From NCBI GenBank assembly GCA_015056545.1, contig SVGE01000006.1, forward strand, positions 1 through 64,000: DNA of 64,000 nt. The letters run 5' to 3'. The DNA comes from Clostridiales bacterium. GTDB taxonomy: Bacteria > Bacillota > Clostridia > TANB77 > SIG350. A program made the position numbers and the translations under genes. Within the stretch, counting starts at the first letter, position 1; every line of letters begins with the position of its first letter. The notes beneath the pieces were generated by a model. The model had not been told where the DNA came from. It saw only the letters and a list, made by a program, of their open reading frames with translations, and searched no databases. Shown one piece after another: positions 53,022 through 61,748 of this stretch.

Positions 53022-53726
53022 TTAACTTCTTTCTTGTATCTTTTGCAATTCCATTTCTGTTGCTTCTTTTATTTCCCCAAGTTTTAACTCTTTTGGCAAA
53101 TATAAATTGCCCATACAAATTCTATTAAGTTCAATAACTTTAGCACCATAACATCCAAACATTCTTTTTATTTGGTGATATCTTCCCTCAGTAATAGTTA
53201 CTTTTGCAGTATATTTACCTGTTATTTCTAACTCTGCTGACTTACATTCTCCATCATTTAATTTAACCCCTTGTTTAAATCCTTCTACTATATCTAATGT
53301 TACAGGAATATCTAAAGTTACTTCATATTCTTTTTTTACATGTTTACGTGGTGATAATATATTATGTGCAAATTCTCCATCATCTGTTATTAACATAAGC
53401 CCTGTTGTATCCTTATCTAATCTTCCTGCTGGAAATAAATTTCTATTTTTATATTCCTCTGGAACTAAATCTAATACTGTTTTTTGAGATTTATCTTCTG
53501 TGCTTGAAACATATCCTTTTGGTTTATTTAAAAGCAAATATATATGTTTTCTTATCTCTATTTCTTTTCCATTTATTTTTAAAGATATATTATTTTCGTC
53601 ATATTTGTTTTCTGTTTTTTTAACTTGCTCACCATTTACATATACCATTCCTTGAGAAATTAATTTTTTCGTTTCTTTTCTTGTATAATATGTTTGTTTG
53701 GATATTATCTTATCTATTCTTTCCAT
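53022..53726 (-). CDS. rsuA: Pseudouridine synthase, RsuA type
   Basis: The 234-residue enzyme isomerises a uridine in 16S rRNA. It has an S4 RNA-binding domain (RIDKIISKQTYYTRKETKKLI), the catalytic motif GRLDKDTTGLMLITDDG, and VTITEGRYHQIKRMFGCYG. The start follows AGGAGGAAAAC. A single gene. Confidence 0.93.
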   Translation of the reverse strand: MERIDKIISKQTYYTRKETKKLISQGMVYVNGEQVKKTENKYDENNISLKINGKEIEIRKHIYLLLNKPKGYVSSTEDKSQKTVLDLVPEEYKNRNLFPAGRLDKDTTGLMLITDDGEFAHNILSPRKHVKKEYEVTLDIPVTLDIVEGFKQGVKLNDGECKSAELEITGKYTAKVTITEGRYHQIKRMFGCYGAKVIELNRICMGNLYLPKELKLGEIKEATEMELQKIQERS

Positions 53727-53868
53727 ATTAAATTGTTTTCCTCCTATAAATTACCATAATTATTATATCATATTCCTTTTAGGTATTATAATATTAGTTA
53801 ATTATTTTATTTTCTCTAACTATTTTATATATTATATCATAAATACTTGTAAATTATTAATTATAACG

Positions 53869-53893
53869 AAAAAAGACTATTTTATAGTCTTTT
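53869..53893 (-). terminator. Terminator of secA
   Basis: AAAAAGACTA and TAGTCTTTTT form the stem around a three-base loop, followed by T run on the minus strand. Confidence 0.85.
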
Positions 53894-53964
53894 TCAGGGT
53901 ATCTTAGATATCTTTATACAATTTTCTTTTCTCTTTAATTCTCGAAATTTCTTTATTTTATTGC

Positions 53965-56676
53965 TTACTTTCCACAGCATTGTTTATATTTCTTACCACT
54001 TCCACAAGGACATGGTTCATTTCTACCAACTTCTTTTTTCTTTTTAACTGGTTCTTTTGTAACAGTATTATCTCCACCACTTGTTCCAGTAATTACTACA
54101 TTAGATTTCATTTGAATATCATTTTGAAGTTTAATTCTATTCATTAAAGAAACTGTATCTTCTTTAATTGCATGGTTCATTTCTTCAAACATATCTGCAC
54201 CTTCTTGTGCATATTCATATATTGGATCTCTTTGAGCATAGCCTCTTAAACCAATACCATTTTTTAATTGATCCATATCATCAATATGTGCCATCCATTT
54301 TTCATCAACTGTTTGAAGTAAGATAAGTCTTTCAACAGCTCTCATTTTTTCTTCACCAACAATTTGTTCTTTTTCAGCATATTTATTATTTGCAATTTCT
54401 TTGATTTTTTCTATCATTTCATTAGAATTTTTAACATCAATATTATATTGTTCTAAATCTTCATTAATTAAATATTTCATTTTTGCATAAAGTAATTCTA
54501 GATTCCAATTATCTTTTGCTTCTTGGCAATACATTTCTACATATTCTTCTATTAAAGAATCTCTCATCTTAATTATTGTATCTTTCATGTTTTCACCATC
54601 AAGAACTTTTCTTCTTTGTTCATACATGATTTTTCTTTGCTGATTCATAACATCATCAAATCTTAAAACATTCTTTCTTTGAGAGAAATGTCTACCTTCA
54701 ATTGTTTTTTGAGCAGTTTCAATTGTTCCAGATAAAAGATTATGTTCAATTGGCATATCTTCTGGTATTTGCATTGCATTATATATAGCTGTCATCCTTT
54801 GTGGTCCAAATAATTTCATTAAATCATCTTCTAATGATATAAAGAAACGAGTTTCACCTGGGTCCCCTTGTCTACCACTACGACCTCTTAATTGGTTATC
54901 TATTCTTCTTGATTCATGCCTTTCAGTACCAATTATTTTTAATCCACCTGCTTCAATTACTTTTTGTCTTTCATCAGATATTTCATTTTCATATTTTTCT
55001 TTTAAATTTCTAAATTCTTTTCTAGCACTTAATATTTCTTCATTATCTGTTTCATTATATGCTGTGGCAGCTTCTATTATTTCTGGATCATAACCTTGTT
55101 TTTTCATATCTATCTTAGCTAAATATTCACTATTACCACCAAGCATTATATCAGTACCACGACCTGCCATATTAGTAGCAATAGTAACTGCTCCTAATTT
55201 ACCAGCTTGCGCAATAATTTCCGCTTCTTTCTCATGATATTTAGCATTTAATACTTCATGTTTAATTCCTTCTTTTTTTAATAGCTTACTTAATTCTTCA
55301 GATTTTTCAATTGTAACTGTACCGACTAAAACTGGTTGGCCTTTTTCATGACTTTGTTTAACTTCATTTACAATTGCAGTAAATTTACCTCTTTCATTTT
55401 TATATACTTGGTCATTTAAATCTTTTCTTGAAATTGGTTTGTTTGTAGGAATTGATACAACATCTAAATTATATGTATATCTAAATTCTTTTTCTTCTGT
55501 CATAGCAGTACCAGTCATACCAGCTATTTTGTTATATAATCTAAAGTAGTTTTGGAATGTAATAGTTGCTAATGTTTTACTTTCATTTGCTACTTTAACA
55601 TTTTCTTTTGCTTCAATAGCTTGATGAAGTCCTTCATTATATCTTCTTCCTATCATTATTCTTCCTGTAAATTCATCAACTATTAATACTTCACCATCTT
55701 TAACAACATAATCTATATCTCTTTTCATAATTCCATTAGCTCTAATTGCTTGGTTAATATGGTGTAATAATGTTGTATTTTCAATATCTGAAATATCTGC
55801 AACATTAAAATATTTTTCAGCCTTTTTTATACCATTTTCAGTTAAAGTAGCTGATTTAGCTTTTAAGTCTATTATATAATCATATTGTTTATCCTCTTCT
55901 GTTTCTTCTTGTTTATCATCTGATTCTACTATTGTTTTAGCTCTTAATCCTTTTGCAAAATGATCTGCAACTTTATATAATTCAGAAGATTTCTCCCCTT
56001 GTCCAGATATAATAAGAGGTGTTCTTGCTTCATCAATTAAAATACTATCTATTTCATCAACAATAGCAAAATTTAATTCTCTTTGTACCATATCTTTTTT
56101 ATTAATAACCATATTATCTCTTAGGTAATCAAAACCATATTCGTTATTAGTTCCATATGTAATATCTGAGTTATATGCTTGTTGTTTTTCCTCTCTTTCC
56201 ATCCCACTAATAATTAACCCAACACTTAAACCTAAGAAATTATATAATTTTCCCATCCATTCACTATCTCTTTTTGCTAAGTAATCATTTACTGTTACAA
56301 CATGTACACCTTTTCCTGTTAGTGCATTTAAATACACTGGAAGTGTTGCAACTAATGTTTTTCCTTCACCTGTTTTCATTTCTGCAATTCTTCCTTGGTG
56401 AAGAATTATACCACCTATTAATTGAACATCAAAATGTCTCATCCCTAAAACTCTTTTTGATGCTTCTCTACAAACAGCAAATGCTGGAATTAAAATATCA
56501 TCTACTGTTTCCCCATTAGCTAATCTTTCTTTAAATTCATTTGTTTTATTTGATAATTCTTTATCTGATAATTTTTCCATTTCTGGTTCTAAGTCATTTA
56601 TTTTATCTACCATCCATGTTATTCTTTTTACTTCTTTTTCACTGTATGATTTAAATATCTTACTAAAAATTGACAT
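53965..56676 (-). CDS. secA: Preprotein translocase ATPase SecA
   Basis: The 903-residue motor of Sec export has nucleotide-binding domain 1 ([20 protein letters not shown]), the [16 protein letters not shown] segment, [29 protein letters not shown] and [14 protein letters not shown]. The C-terminal SEC-C zinc finger [14 protein letters not shown] is present. ATG at 56676 behind AAAGGGGAAA is the start rather than the longer frame to 56733. Confidence 0.96.
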   Translation of the reverse strand: MSIFSKIFKSYSEKEVKRITWMVDKINDLEPEMEKLSDKELSNKTNEFKERLANGETVDDILIPAFAVCREASKRVLGMRHFDVQLIGGIILHQGRIAEMKTGEGKTLVATLPVYLNALTGKGVHVVTVNDYLAKRDSEWMGKLYNFLGLSVGLIISGMEREEKQQAYNSDITYGTNNEYGFDYLRDNMVINKKDMVQRELNFAIVDEIDSILIDEARTPLIISGQGEKSSELYKVADHFAKGLRAKTIVESDDKQEETEEDKQYDYIIDLKAKSATLTENGIKKAEKYFNVADISDIENTTLLHHINQAIRANGIMKRDIDYVVKDGEVLIVDEFTGRIMIGRRYNEGLHQAIEAKENVKVANESKTLATITFQNYFRLYNKIAGMTGTAMTEEKEFRYTYNLDVVSIPTNKPISRKDLNDQVYKNERGKFTAIVNEVKQSHEKGQPVLVGTVTIEKSEELSKLLKKEGIKHEVLNAKYHEKEAEIIAQAGKLGAVTIATNMAGRGTDIMLGGNSEYLAKIDMKKQGYDPEIIEAATAYNETDNEEILSARKEFRNLKEKYENEISDERQKVIEAGGLKIIGTERHESRRIDNQLRGRSGRQGDPGETRFFISLEDDLMKLFGPQRMTAIYNAMQIPEDMPIEHNLLSGTIETAQKTIEGRHFSQRKNVLRFDDVMNQQRKIMYEQRRKVLDGENMKDTIIKMRDSLIEEYVEMYCQEAKDNWNLELLYAKMKYLINEDLEQYNIDVKNSNEMIEKIKEIANNKYAEKEQIVGEEKMRAVERLILLQTVDEKWMAHIDDMDQLKNGIGLRGYAQRDPIYEYAQEGADMFEEMNHAIKEDTVSLMNRIKLQNDIQMKSNVVITGTSGGDNTVTKEPVKKKKEVGRNEPCPCGSGKKYKQCCGK

Positions 56677-56752
56677 TAATATTTCCCCTTTCTTGCATGA
56701 AGTTATTTTATCATGAATGTTAGGAGTTATCAACTAAAAAGATAAATTTTTC

Positions 56753-56795
56753 ACATAAAAATAGGAATGATTTTAAATCACTCCTATTTTTATGT
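56753..56795 (-). terminator. Terminator of the stalk-domain gene
   Basis: ACATAAAAATAGGAATGATT and AATCACTCCTATTTTTATGT pair over 19 of 20 positions; on the minus strand the stem's own T5 and the following TT serve as the run. Confidence 0.85.
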
Positions 56796-56806
56796 TTATA
56801 TTAATT

Positions 56807-58000
56807 TTATATTGCTGGCATATAAGTCATAATAAGCATTAAAACAGTAAATATTAAATTTTCAACACTATCCATTTGTGCATCAGCTGGTAATTTATAT
56901 GCTGTTTTTGAATAATTAGTTTCAGTTCCTATAAAAATTGATGATGTTACATCATTTTCTTCTGCTTCAATTTTAAAATCAACTGTTTTGATATAACCAT
57001 TATCATCTAAAAGTATAATTAAGTTAATTTCACCTTTGTTAGTTGTTAAATCCATATATTGTGCTAACTGGCTATAACTAATCTTCCATGAAATACCATG
57101 TTCATTTACATTACCTTGTGATAATAACATAATCATTACATCTATTGCATGTTTTGTCTCTTCATATGTAGTTAAAGTTACTTCTATATCTTCTTGATTC
57201 ATACTGCTAACAACAGCTTCAATGATTTCTTCTGAAGTTATATTAGTTACATTATTCTCAACTTGTGATAAATCCATTTCAAAGAATACTTTTGAAACTT
57301 GCTCAGCAGTTTCTTCTGATAACTCAGGGCTGAAAGGATTTGTTAAAAAGTTAAGATATAATTTTTCTTTATTATTAATAACTTTAAGATTAATATCATT
57401 TGAAAATATTTGATCCTCTATACCTTCTAATTTTATTCTTAAATCTGTTACTGTATAATCATCACTTGATTTTACCATACTTGCAAATTTTATTATATTA
57501 CCACATTTTAAAACAAATTGATCTATTCCATACTTAGCTATTGTTTCTGGGTTAACTATTATTGCTGTTCTAGTATCATTATCCCAACCAACTAAACAAT
57601 CAAATGATTCAGATACAAATCTTAAAGGAATTAATGTTCTTCCTTCAACAATATATGCAGGTGAATCTAGTATAACTTTTTGTACTGCATCTATTCCATT
57701 ATTCATCATTATATATGCTTCTTCACTACCTATTGTTAGTACTACTGTTTTATCTCCTTTTGTTGCTGTTACTGTTCTAGTGTCATTATCCCATTCAATT
57801 TCTGCACCAATCGCTTCAAATATTTTTCTAAGTGGTACCATTGTTCTACTATTTGTTAATTCAGGATTAACTACATTACCATTTTCATCAGTAAAATCCA
57901 TATATCCATCATTAAATAATACATTTACATCATTTGCTGCAAATGTAGATACTGTAAATACCATCAAAAACATACAGATCATAATTAAGATTTTCTTCAT
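56807..58000 (-). CDS. Exported protein with copper-amine-oxidase N-terminal-like stalk domains
   Basis: The 397-residue protein has a signal peptide and two stalk-domain repeats typical of Clostridia: SRTMVPLRKIFEAIGAEIEWDNDTRTVTA and GRTLIPLRFVSESFDCLVGWDNDTRTAII. The remainder is beta-rich and unrelated to amine oxidases. It is a surface or cell-wall protein; no active site is visible. ATG at 58000 is chosen because the preceding ATG abuts GGGAG. Confidence 0.85.
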   Translation of the reverse strand: MKKILIMICMFLMVFTVSTFAANDVNVLFNDGYMDFTDENGNVVNPELTNSRTMVPLRKIFEAIGAEIEWDNDTRTVTATKGDKTVVLTIGSEEAYIMMNNGIDAVQKVILDSPAYIVEGRTLIPLRFVSESFDCLVGWDNDTRTAIIVNPETIAKYGIDQFVLKCGNIIKFASMVKSSDDYTVTDLRIKLEGIEDQIFSNDINLKVINNKEKLYLNFLTNPFSPELSEETAEQVSKVFFEMDLSQVENNVTNITSEEIIEAVVSSMNQEDIEVTLTTYEETKHAIDVMIMLLSQGNVNEHGISWKISYSQLAQYMDLTTNKGEINLIILLDDNGYIKTVDFKIEAEENDVTSSIFIGTETNYSKTAYKLPADAQMDSVENLIFTVLMLIMTYMPAI

Positions 58001-58088
58001 TTGAATCATCTCCCTCTATATTAATTATATCATAATTAATATTTTAGTCAATTCTAATATCGAGATTTAATTTGGGTTATACCATTAT

Positions 58089-58117
58089 TTGCAAATACCT
58101 AAAAAATATGTTATACT
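58089..58117 (+). promoter_or_regulatory. Promoter of the R2K ATP-grasp gene
   Basis: TTGCAA (58089-58094) and TATACT (58112-58117) are exactly 17 bases apart. Confidence 0.75.
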
Positions 58118-58177
58118 CTTAAAGCTTAATTTAATAGTAAAAAAATCATAAAAAAATTTTTTTAGGAGGAAAAAAGA

Positions 58178-59065
58178 ATGCATATTGATTATTATTGTTT
58201 TCCAACAAAAACTGGTGATATCTCTGTTTATATGGATACAGACCAGTATACAAATCATAGGGAATTTATTCATTACCAATATGCTAAAGAAGATGTTTTA
58301 TTAGCAATAGAAAAAAGTAAATTACTACTTTTTGATTTGCGGAATAATACATTTATTGATGAAAAAGGTAATGAAGTAGACATCTCTGGAAAAGTAATTT
58401 TCCCACGTAGTACAATTCAAGAAGCAGATATTCTTATGGAATACCTTGAAAAAACAGATGCAAAACCTATCACTGCAAGAAAAGATTATGAAATTATTGA
58501 AAATTGGTTTCATACTATTAAAACAAAACGCGAATTTAGAATTACAACACTCGGAGAATTAAATGAAAACTTGGACAAATATGAAAAAATATATGGTAAA
58601 AGTATGTTTATAAAAACTATACAAAAAGGTATCTCTGGTGTCCATATTATCTTTGATGTAAATTTTGATAATAAAGATGGTTCTAAAACAGCTAAAAAAG
58701 TGTTGCTTGATTCTACATTTCATAATTTTCATTTGGCGCATTATAGCGGTGATACTCCAATATTAATTTATCCTGCTGTTTCTATACTAAAAGACACATA
58801 TGGCAGAAGAGAATGGAGAGCATTTGTTGTAAATAATGAATTGCTCTGTTTGTCTAGATTTTCTGATAATGTTGTTCCTATTGAAGATTATATATACGAA
58901 AAAGTTAAAGACAAAATAAAAGAATGTGAAGGAAAAATTCCATCATCTTATGTAGTTGATTTTTTTGAATATACAGACGAAAATAATGAAACTATATTTG
59001 ATATTGTTGAATTTAATCCAATTATTGCAAGTGGTGTTTTTCAAAATAATGATTTGGTTTTTTAA
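58178..59065 (+). CDS. ATP-grasp protein, R2K clade (DUF4343-like)
   Basis: The 295-residue protein has the R2K ATP-grasp pattern: FIKTIQKGISGVHIIF, WRAFVVNNELLCLSRFSDN and a C-terminal VVDFFEYTDE...FDIVEFNPIIASGVF. These families are known from phages and bacterial islands and are predicted to form peptide-like bonds, but substrates are unknown. RBS TTAGGAGG. Promoter, terminator and GC-richer codon use set it apart from its neighbours. Confidence 0.8.
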   Translation: MHIDYYCFPTKTGDISVYMDTDQYTNHREFIHYQYAKEDVLLAIEKSKLLLFDLRNNTFIDEKGNEVDISGKVIFPRSTIQEADILMEYLEKTDAKPITARKDYEIIENWFHTIKTKREFRITTLGELNENLDKYEKIYGKSMFIKTIQKGISGVHIIFDVNFDNKDGSKTAKKVLLDSTFHNFHLAHYSGDTPILIYPAVSILKDTYGRREWRAFVVNNELLCLSRFSDNVVPIEDYIYEKVKDKIKECEGKIPSSYVVDFFEYTDENNETIFDIVEFNPIIASGVFQNNDLVF

Positions 59066-59081
59066 AAATAATTTACAGTTA

Positions 59082-59115
59082 ACAAAAAGGAAGAATTTTT
59101 TTCTTCCTTTTTTGT
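59082..59115 (+). terminator. Terminator of the R2K gene
   Basis: ACAAAAAGGAAGAA and TTCTTCCTTTTTTGT form a long AT-rich stem with an internal T run. Confidence 0.82.
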
Positions 59116-59189
59116 ATATAATTATTTTATACATTTTTATCTATTCTATATACACAAATTAAGGCACAAATTATGCACTAACGTTTTAA

Positions 59190-59218
59190 TTGCAATTAAC
59201 ATAATATTATGCTATAAT
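59190..59218 (+). promoter_or_regulatory. Promoter of the tandem small genes
   Basis: TTGCAA (59190-59195) and TATAAT (59213-59218) are 17 bases apart. Confidence 0.78.
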
Positions 59219-59279
59219 GTTGATAGTTTAATTTATTTTATTAAAATTTTAAATTTTTTAAGATTTGGAGGTCAAAAAT

Positions 59280-59561
59280 ATGAATTACCAAAAAATAATA
59301 ACAGACTACATTGCTATGCAAAAAAGGAGCCTTGGCTTTATATCTCAAAGTACTTGGCAGGAAGAAAAAGATTACATTAATGAACACTTAAATGCTCTTT
59401 GTTTTTGTTTTCAAAAGAAGTTCTCTGAAGAAGAAACTGAAAAATTCATGAACGTATTAAATAAAGTAAATGAATTTACTCCGTTTACTTATAAAGAGTT
59501 AATTGGACCAATTAACAAATGGACATTTAAAGAAGCAGAAGATTATTTAAGTTTTTTTTAA
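59280..59561 (+). CDS. Small hypothetical protein (tandem paralogue 1)
   Basis: The 93-residue helical protein shares the pattern NYxKxIxxYIxxxKxxxGxxxxxTxxEKxxxINExLNALxxxxQ with the next gene, so the pair arose by tandem duplication. No family is recognised. ATG at 59280 follows GGAGGTC; the TTG at 59265 lies within the site. Confidence 0.72.
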   Translation: MNYQKIITDYIAMQKRSLGFISQSTWQEEKDYINEHLNALCFCFQKKFSEEETEKFMNVLNKVNEFTPFTYKELIGPINKWTFKEAEDYLSFF

Positions 59562-59580
59562 CTTGAAAGGATGTATTTTT

Positions 59581-59856
59581 ATGAATTACAATAAGTTGGT
59601 AGAAAAGTATATTAAACATTTGAAACATAAAACCGGTTATGTAATGGCAAAAACATCTGAAGAAAAGCAGAAATTTCTTAATGAAGGATTAAATGCACTA
59701 TACATTGTACTACAAGAAGTACCTTCTATAGTAGATTCCGAAGGTTTAGAAGAAACACTTACTAATTTTGGTTACACTAAATTAGAGGGTATTTCGATAT
59801 ACAAAAGACGAAGTGCACAACAGTTTTTATCTTTAAATACAGGTATGCTTAATTAA
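59581..59856 (+). CDS. Small hypothetical protein (tandem paralogue 2)
   Basis: The 91-residue helical protein is homologous to the upstream gene (NYNKLVEKYIKHLKHKTGY against NYQKIITDYIAMQKRSLGF). It begins at ATG 59581 behind AAAGGATG, 20 bases after the previous stop. The stop codon falls inside the terminator hairpin. The function is unknown. Confidence 0.72.
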   Translation: MNYNKLVEKYIKHLKHKTGYVMAKTSEEKQKFLNEGLNALYIVLQEVPSIVDSEGLEETLTNFGYTKLEGISIYKRRSAQQFLSLNTGMLN

Positions 59857-59872
59857 GCATACCTGTTTATTT
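59839..59872 (+). terminator. Terminator overlapping the stop codon
   Basis: ACAGGTATGCTTAA and TTAAGCATACCTGT form a perfect 14-bp palindrome followed by a T-rich run. Confidence 0.88.
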
Positions 59873-59885
59873 TTATAAGTTTTTA

Positions 59886-60164
59886 TTATTTCTTAAATAA
59901 ATCCGAATGAGAACCTGTTCTAGTAAGTGTTAAAGTCAATTTATTATCTTCAATAATATAAATAAAAGCCAATCAGGTTAAATATGACATTCCTTAAATC
60001 TGTTTATAATTTCCTGTTAAATAATGTTCATTATATTTTTTAGGCAACATTTTTTCTTCTACTAACAATTTAATAACTTCTTTTAATTTATTACTATCAT
60101 ATCCCCTTTTTTGAATTAATTTATAATCCTTTTTAAATTGATTTGTATATCTAACTTATAGCAC
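59886..60164 (-). pseudogene. Decayed RelE/YafQ-type toxin gene
   Basis: Following the antitoxin on the minus strand, a frame beginning GTG CTA TAA (early stop) then reads RYTNQFKKDYKLIQKRGYDS, KLLVEEKMLPKKYNEHYL, a broken FKECHI-stop-PDWL region spread over two frames, and LTLTRTGSHSDLF. This is the RelE/YafQ mRNA-interferase pattern with at least two stops and a frameshift. The toxin is therefore inactive here. Confidence 0.82.
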
Positions 60165-60433
60165 TAATTATCCAACTCCTCAAACATTTCATCTACAGTA
60201 TCAAAAGTTTTACTTAACTTTCTACCATTTTCTGTGTCTTTAATTGCTTGTATAGTTTCTTTATTAAATCTAGGCTTTCTAATTTCAAATGGAATACCAT
60301 CATTTAATATCACTTGGTTTAAGAATACATTAATGGCTTCTGTAATAGATAAGCCTAGTTCATTTAATGTTTCTTCTGCTCTCTTTTTTACACTTGGTTC
60401 TACTCTTATATGCAAAGTATCTGTTTTAGCCAT
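60164..60433 (-). CDS. RelB/DinJ family antitoxin
   Basis: The 89-residue antitoxin has an N-terminal ribbon-helix-helix domain (TDTLHIRVEPSVKKRAEETLNEL) and a C-terminal acidic tail (TFDTVDEMFEELDN). It overlaps the remnant toxin gene by one base (TAGTG). The toxin is dead, so this is a solitary antitoxin that may still bind its own operator or neutralise a homologous toxin elsewhere. RBS AGGAGGTG. Confidence 0.88.
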   Translation of the reverse strand: MAKTDTLHIRVEPSVKKRAEETLNELGLSITEAINVFLNQVILNDGIPFEIRKPRFNKETIQAIKDTENGRKLSKTFDTVDEMFEELDN

Positions 60434-60464
60434 AATATATCACCTCCTATACTTATTATATGTA

Positions 60465-60484
60465 TTGTATCACATTTGATACAC
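60465..60484 (-). promoter_or_regulatory. Antitoxin operator
   Basis: TGTATCA-CATT-TGATACA (60466-60483) is a perfect inverted repeat lying beside a TATAAT-like -10 box upstream of the antitoxin gene. It is the likely autoregulatory site. Confidence 0.65.
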
Positions 60485-60575
60485 ATTTTTAATACAAATG
60501 TTATATTTTGCTAAATTTTATAATCTTTAACATAAATAATCTTTTTATTTAATATATATTATATTAGGTGATATT

Positions 60576-61334
60576 ATGTTTTTAGTTTTTCATAAAAATA
60601 AAATTGTAAGTATTATATTGTTAATAATTCTATCTGTTACAAGTATTTTTATTTTTTCAAATAAAGATATTCAAACAAGTGCTACTGCAAAAAAACAGCT
60701 ACCAATTTATATGGTAGATACACAAGAAAAAAAAGTCGCATTGACACTAAATTGTGCTTGGGCAAATGATGATATATCTAGTATATTAGATACTTTAGAT
60801 AAATATAATGTTAAATTAACTTTTTTTGTTGTTGGTGACTGGGTAGATAAATATCCTGAATCAGTTAAACAAATTTATTCAGCAGGACATGAAATAGCTA
60901 ATCATTCAAATACACATCCACATGTAAATAAATTAAGTTATGAGCAAAATATTAATGAAATTAATTCATGTAGTAATAAAGTAAAAAACATTACCGGTAA
61001 ACCTACAACACTATATAGAGGGCCATATGGAGAATATAACAATACTGTAATTGAAGCTGCAAATTCTACTAATCATCAAGCTATACAATGGAATATTGAT
61101 ACATTAGATTACAAGGGATTAACAAAAGAAGAAATGTATAATAGAATTGAAAAAAACTTGTGTCCTGGTAGTATAATATTAATGCATAGTGGAGCTGAAA
61201 ATACAGCTAATGCCTTACCATATATTATAGAAAAATTAATAGAAAAAAAAAATGAAATTGTTACTGTTTCAGATTTAATATATACAGATAATTTTTATAT
61301 AGATATACAAGGAAAGCAAAAGCTATTTAATTAA
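60576..61334 (+). CDS. Polysaccharide deacetylase, PdaB-like
   Basis: The 252-residue exported NodB-fold protein has an N-terminal membrane helix (about 10-29). Motif 1 reads LTLNCAWANDD in place of TFDDG, as in spore PdaB-type members; motif 2 HSNTHPH and motif 3 RGPYGEYN are intact. It probably acts on spore cortex or cell-wall sugars. RBS TTAGGTGAT. Confidence 0.85.
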   Translation: MFLVFHKNKIVSIILLIILSVTSIFIFSNKDIQTSATAKKQLPIYMVDTQEKKVALTLNCAWANDDISSILDTLDKYNVKLTFFVVGDWVDKYPESVKQIYSAGHEIANHSNTHPHVNKLSYEQNINEINSCSNKVKNITGKPTTLYRGPYGEYNNTVIEAANSTNHQAIQWNIDTLDYKGLTKEEMYNRIEKNLCPGSIILMHSGAENTANALPYIIEKLIEKKNEIVTVSDLIYTDNFYIDIQGKQKLFN

Positions 61335-61393
61335 CACAAATTACTAAAATCATCCTCATATAAAAAAATAAATAAATTAAAAACACTTTTTTC

Positions 61394-61452
61394 AAAAAAT
61401 CCCAACCGCCCACCCCAGACATATATAAAGATACGAATTTTCTTCGTATCTT
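61394..61452 (-). repeat. G-rich element plus hairpin, copy 3
   Basis: The G-rich stretch (GGGGTGGGCGGTTGGG on the minus strand) and hairpin AAGATACGAA/TTCGTATCTT (61428-61452) correspond to copies 1 and 2. Most stem bases differ but the pairing is kept. Confidence 0.72.
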
Positions 61453-61665
61453 CTATTTGCCTTATTTAATGCTGTTTCTGGTTAAACCTTTAGCAATTTA
61501 TATTACCTTCTACTTTTTTAAGCTGCTTGAATTTTCATATATGAAATTATCTAACTAGCATCTTTTCCATATACATATATGAATTTACCACCTCTTACCA
61601 TTACTACATCCTTTTTATGTAATTCCTTTACTGTTCTTATTATATTTATTATTCCCATTATCTAC
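61400..61665 (-). pseudogene. Decayed MutS-like (MSL) DGR accessory remnant, copy B
   Basis: ATG at about 61654, after GGGGAG, starts MGIINIIRTVKELHKKDVVM, then VRGGKFIYVYGKDAS-stop; the shifted frames continue IISYMKIQAA and PETALNKANRRYE. It is homologous to the 36220-36485 remnant but keeps the start codon. The N-terminus matches the MutS domain I pattern. It is a degenerate gene. Confidence 0.45.
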
Positions 61666-61667
61666 TC

Positions 61668-61745
61668 CCCATCTAGCTCCCCAAAACAGTTTAGAGCTGA
61701 CTAGGGCCACGCGGCTGAGGCGTCCGACGCTCCCCACGCACTTTC
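61668..61745 (-). other. Orphan GC-rich block after variable gene 3
   Basis: This ~75-base segment between the stop of gene 3 and the MSL remnant is far richer in G+C than its surroundings. It contains GGGGAGCGTCGGACGCC and a stretch GCCCTAGTCAGCTCTAA loosely similar to the variable region's GCCCTGTAGTTACTCTAA. It may be a broken template repeat or variable-region copy. Copy 2 keeps only ~35 bases of it. Confidence 0.4.
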
Positions 61746-61748
61746 GTC

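Noticed and set aside
5440-61452. CRISPR array from the recurring hairpin element
   Set aside because: The three copies are tens of kilobases apart and each follows a variable gene, so there is no repeat-spacer pattern.
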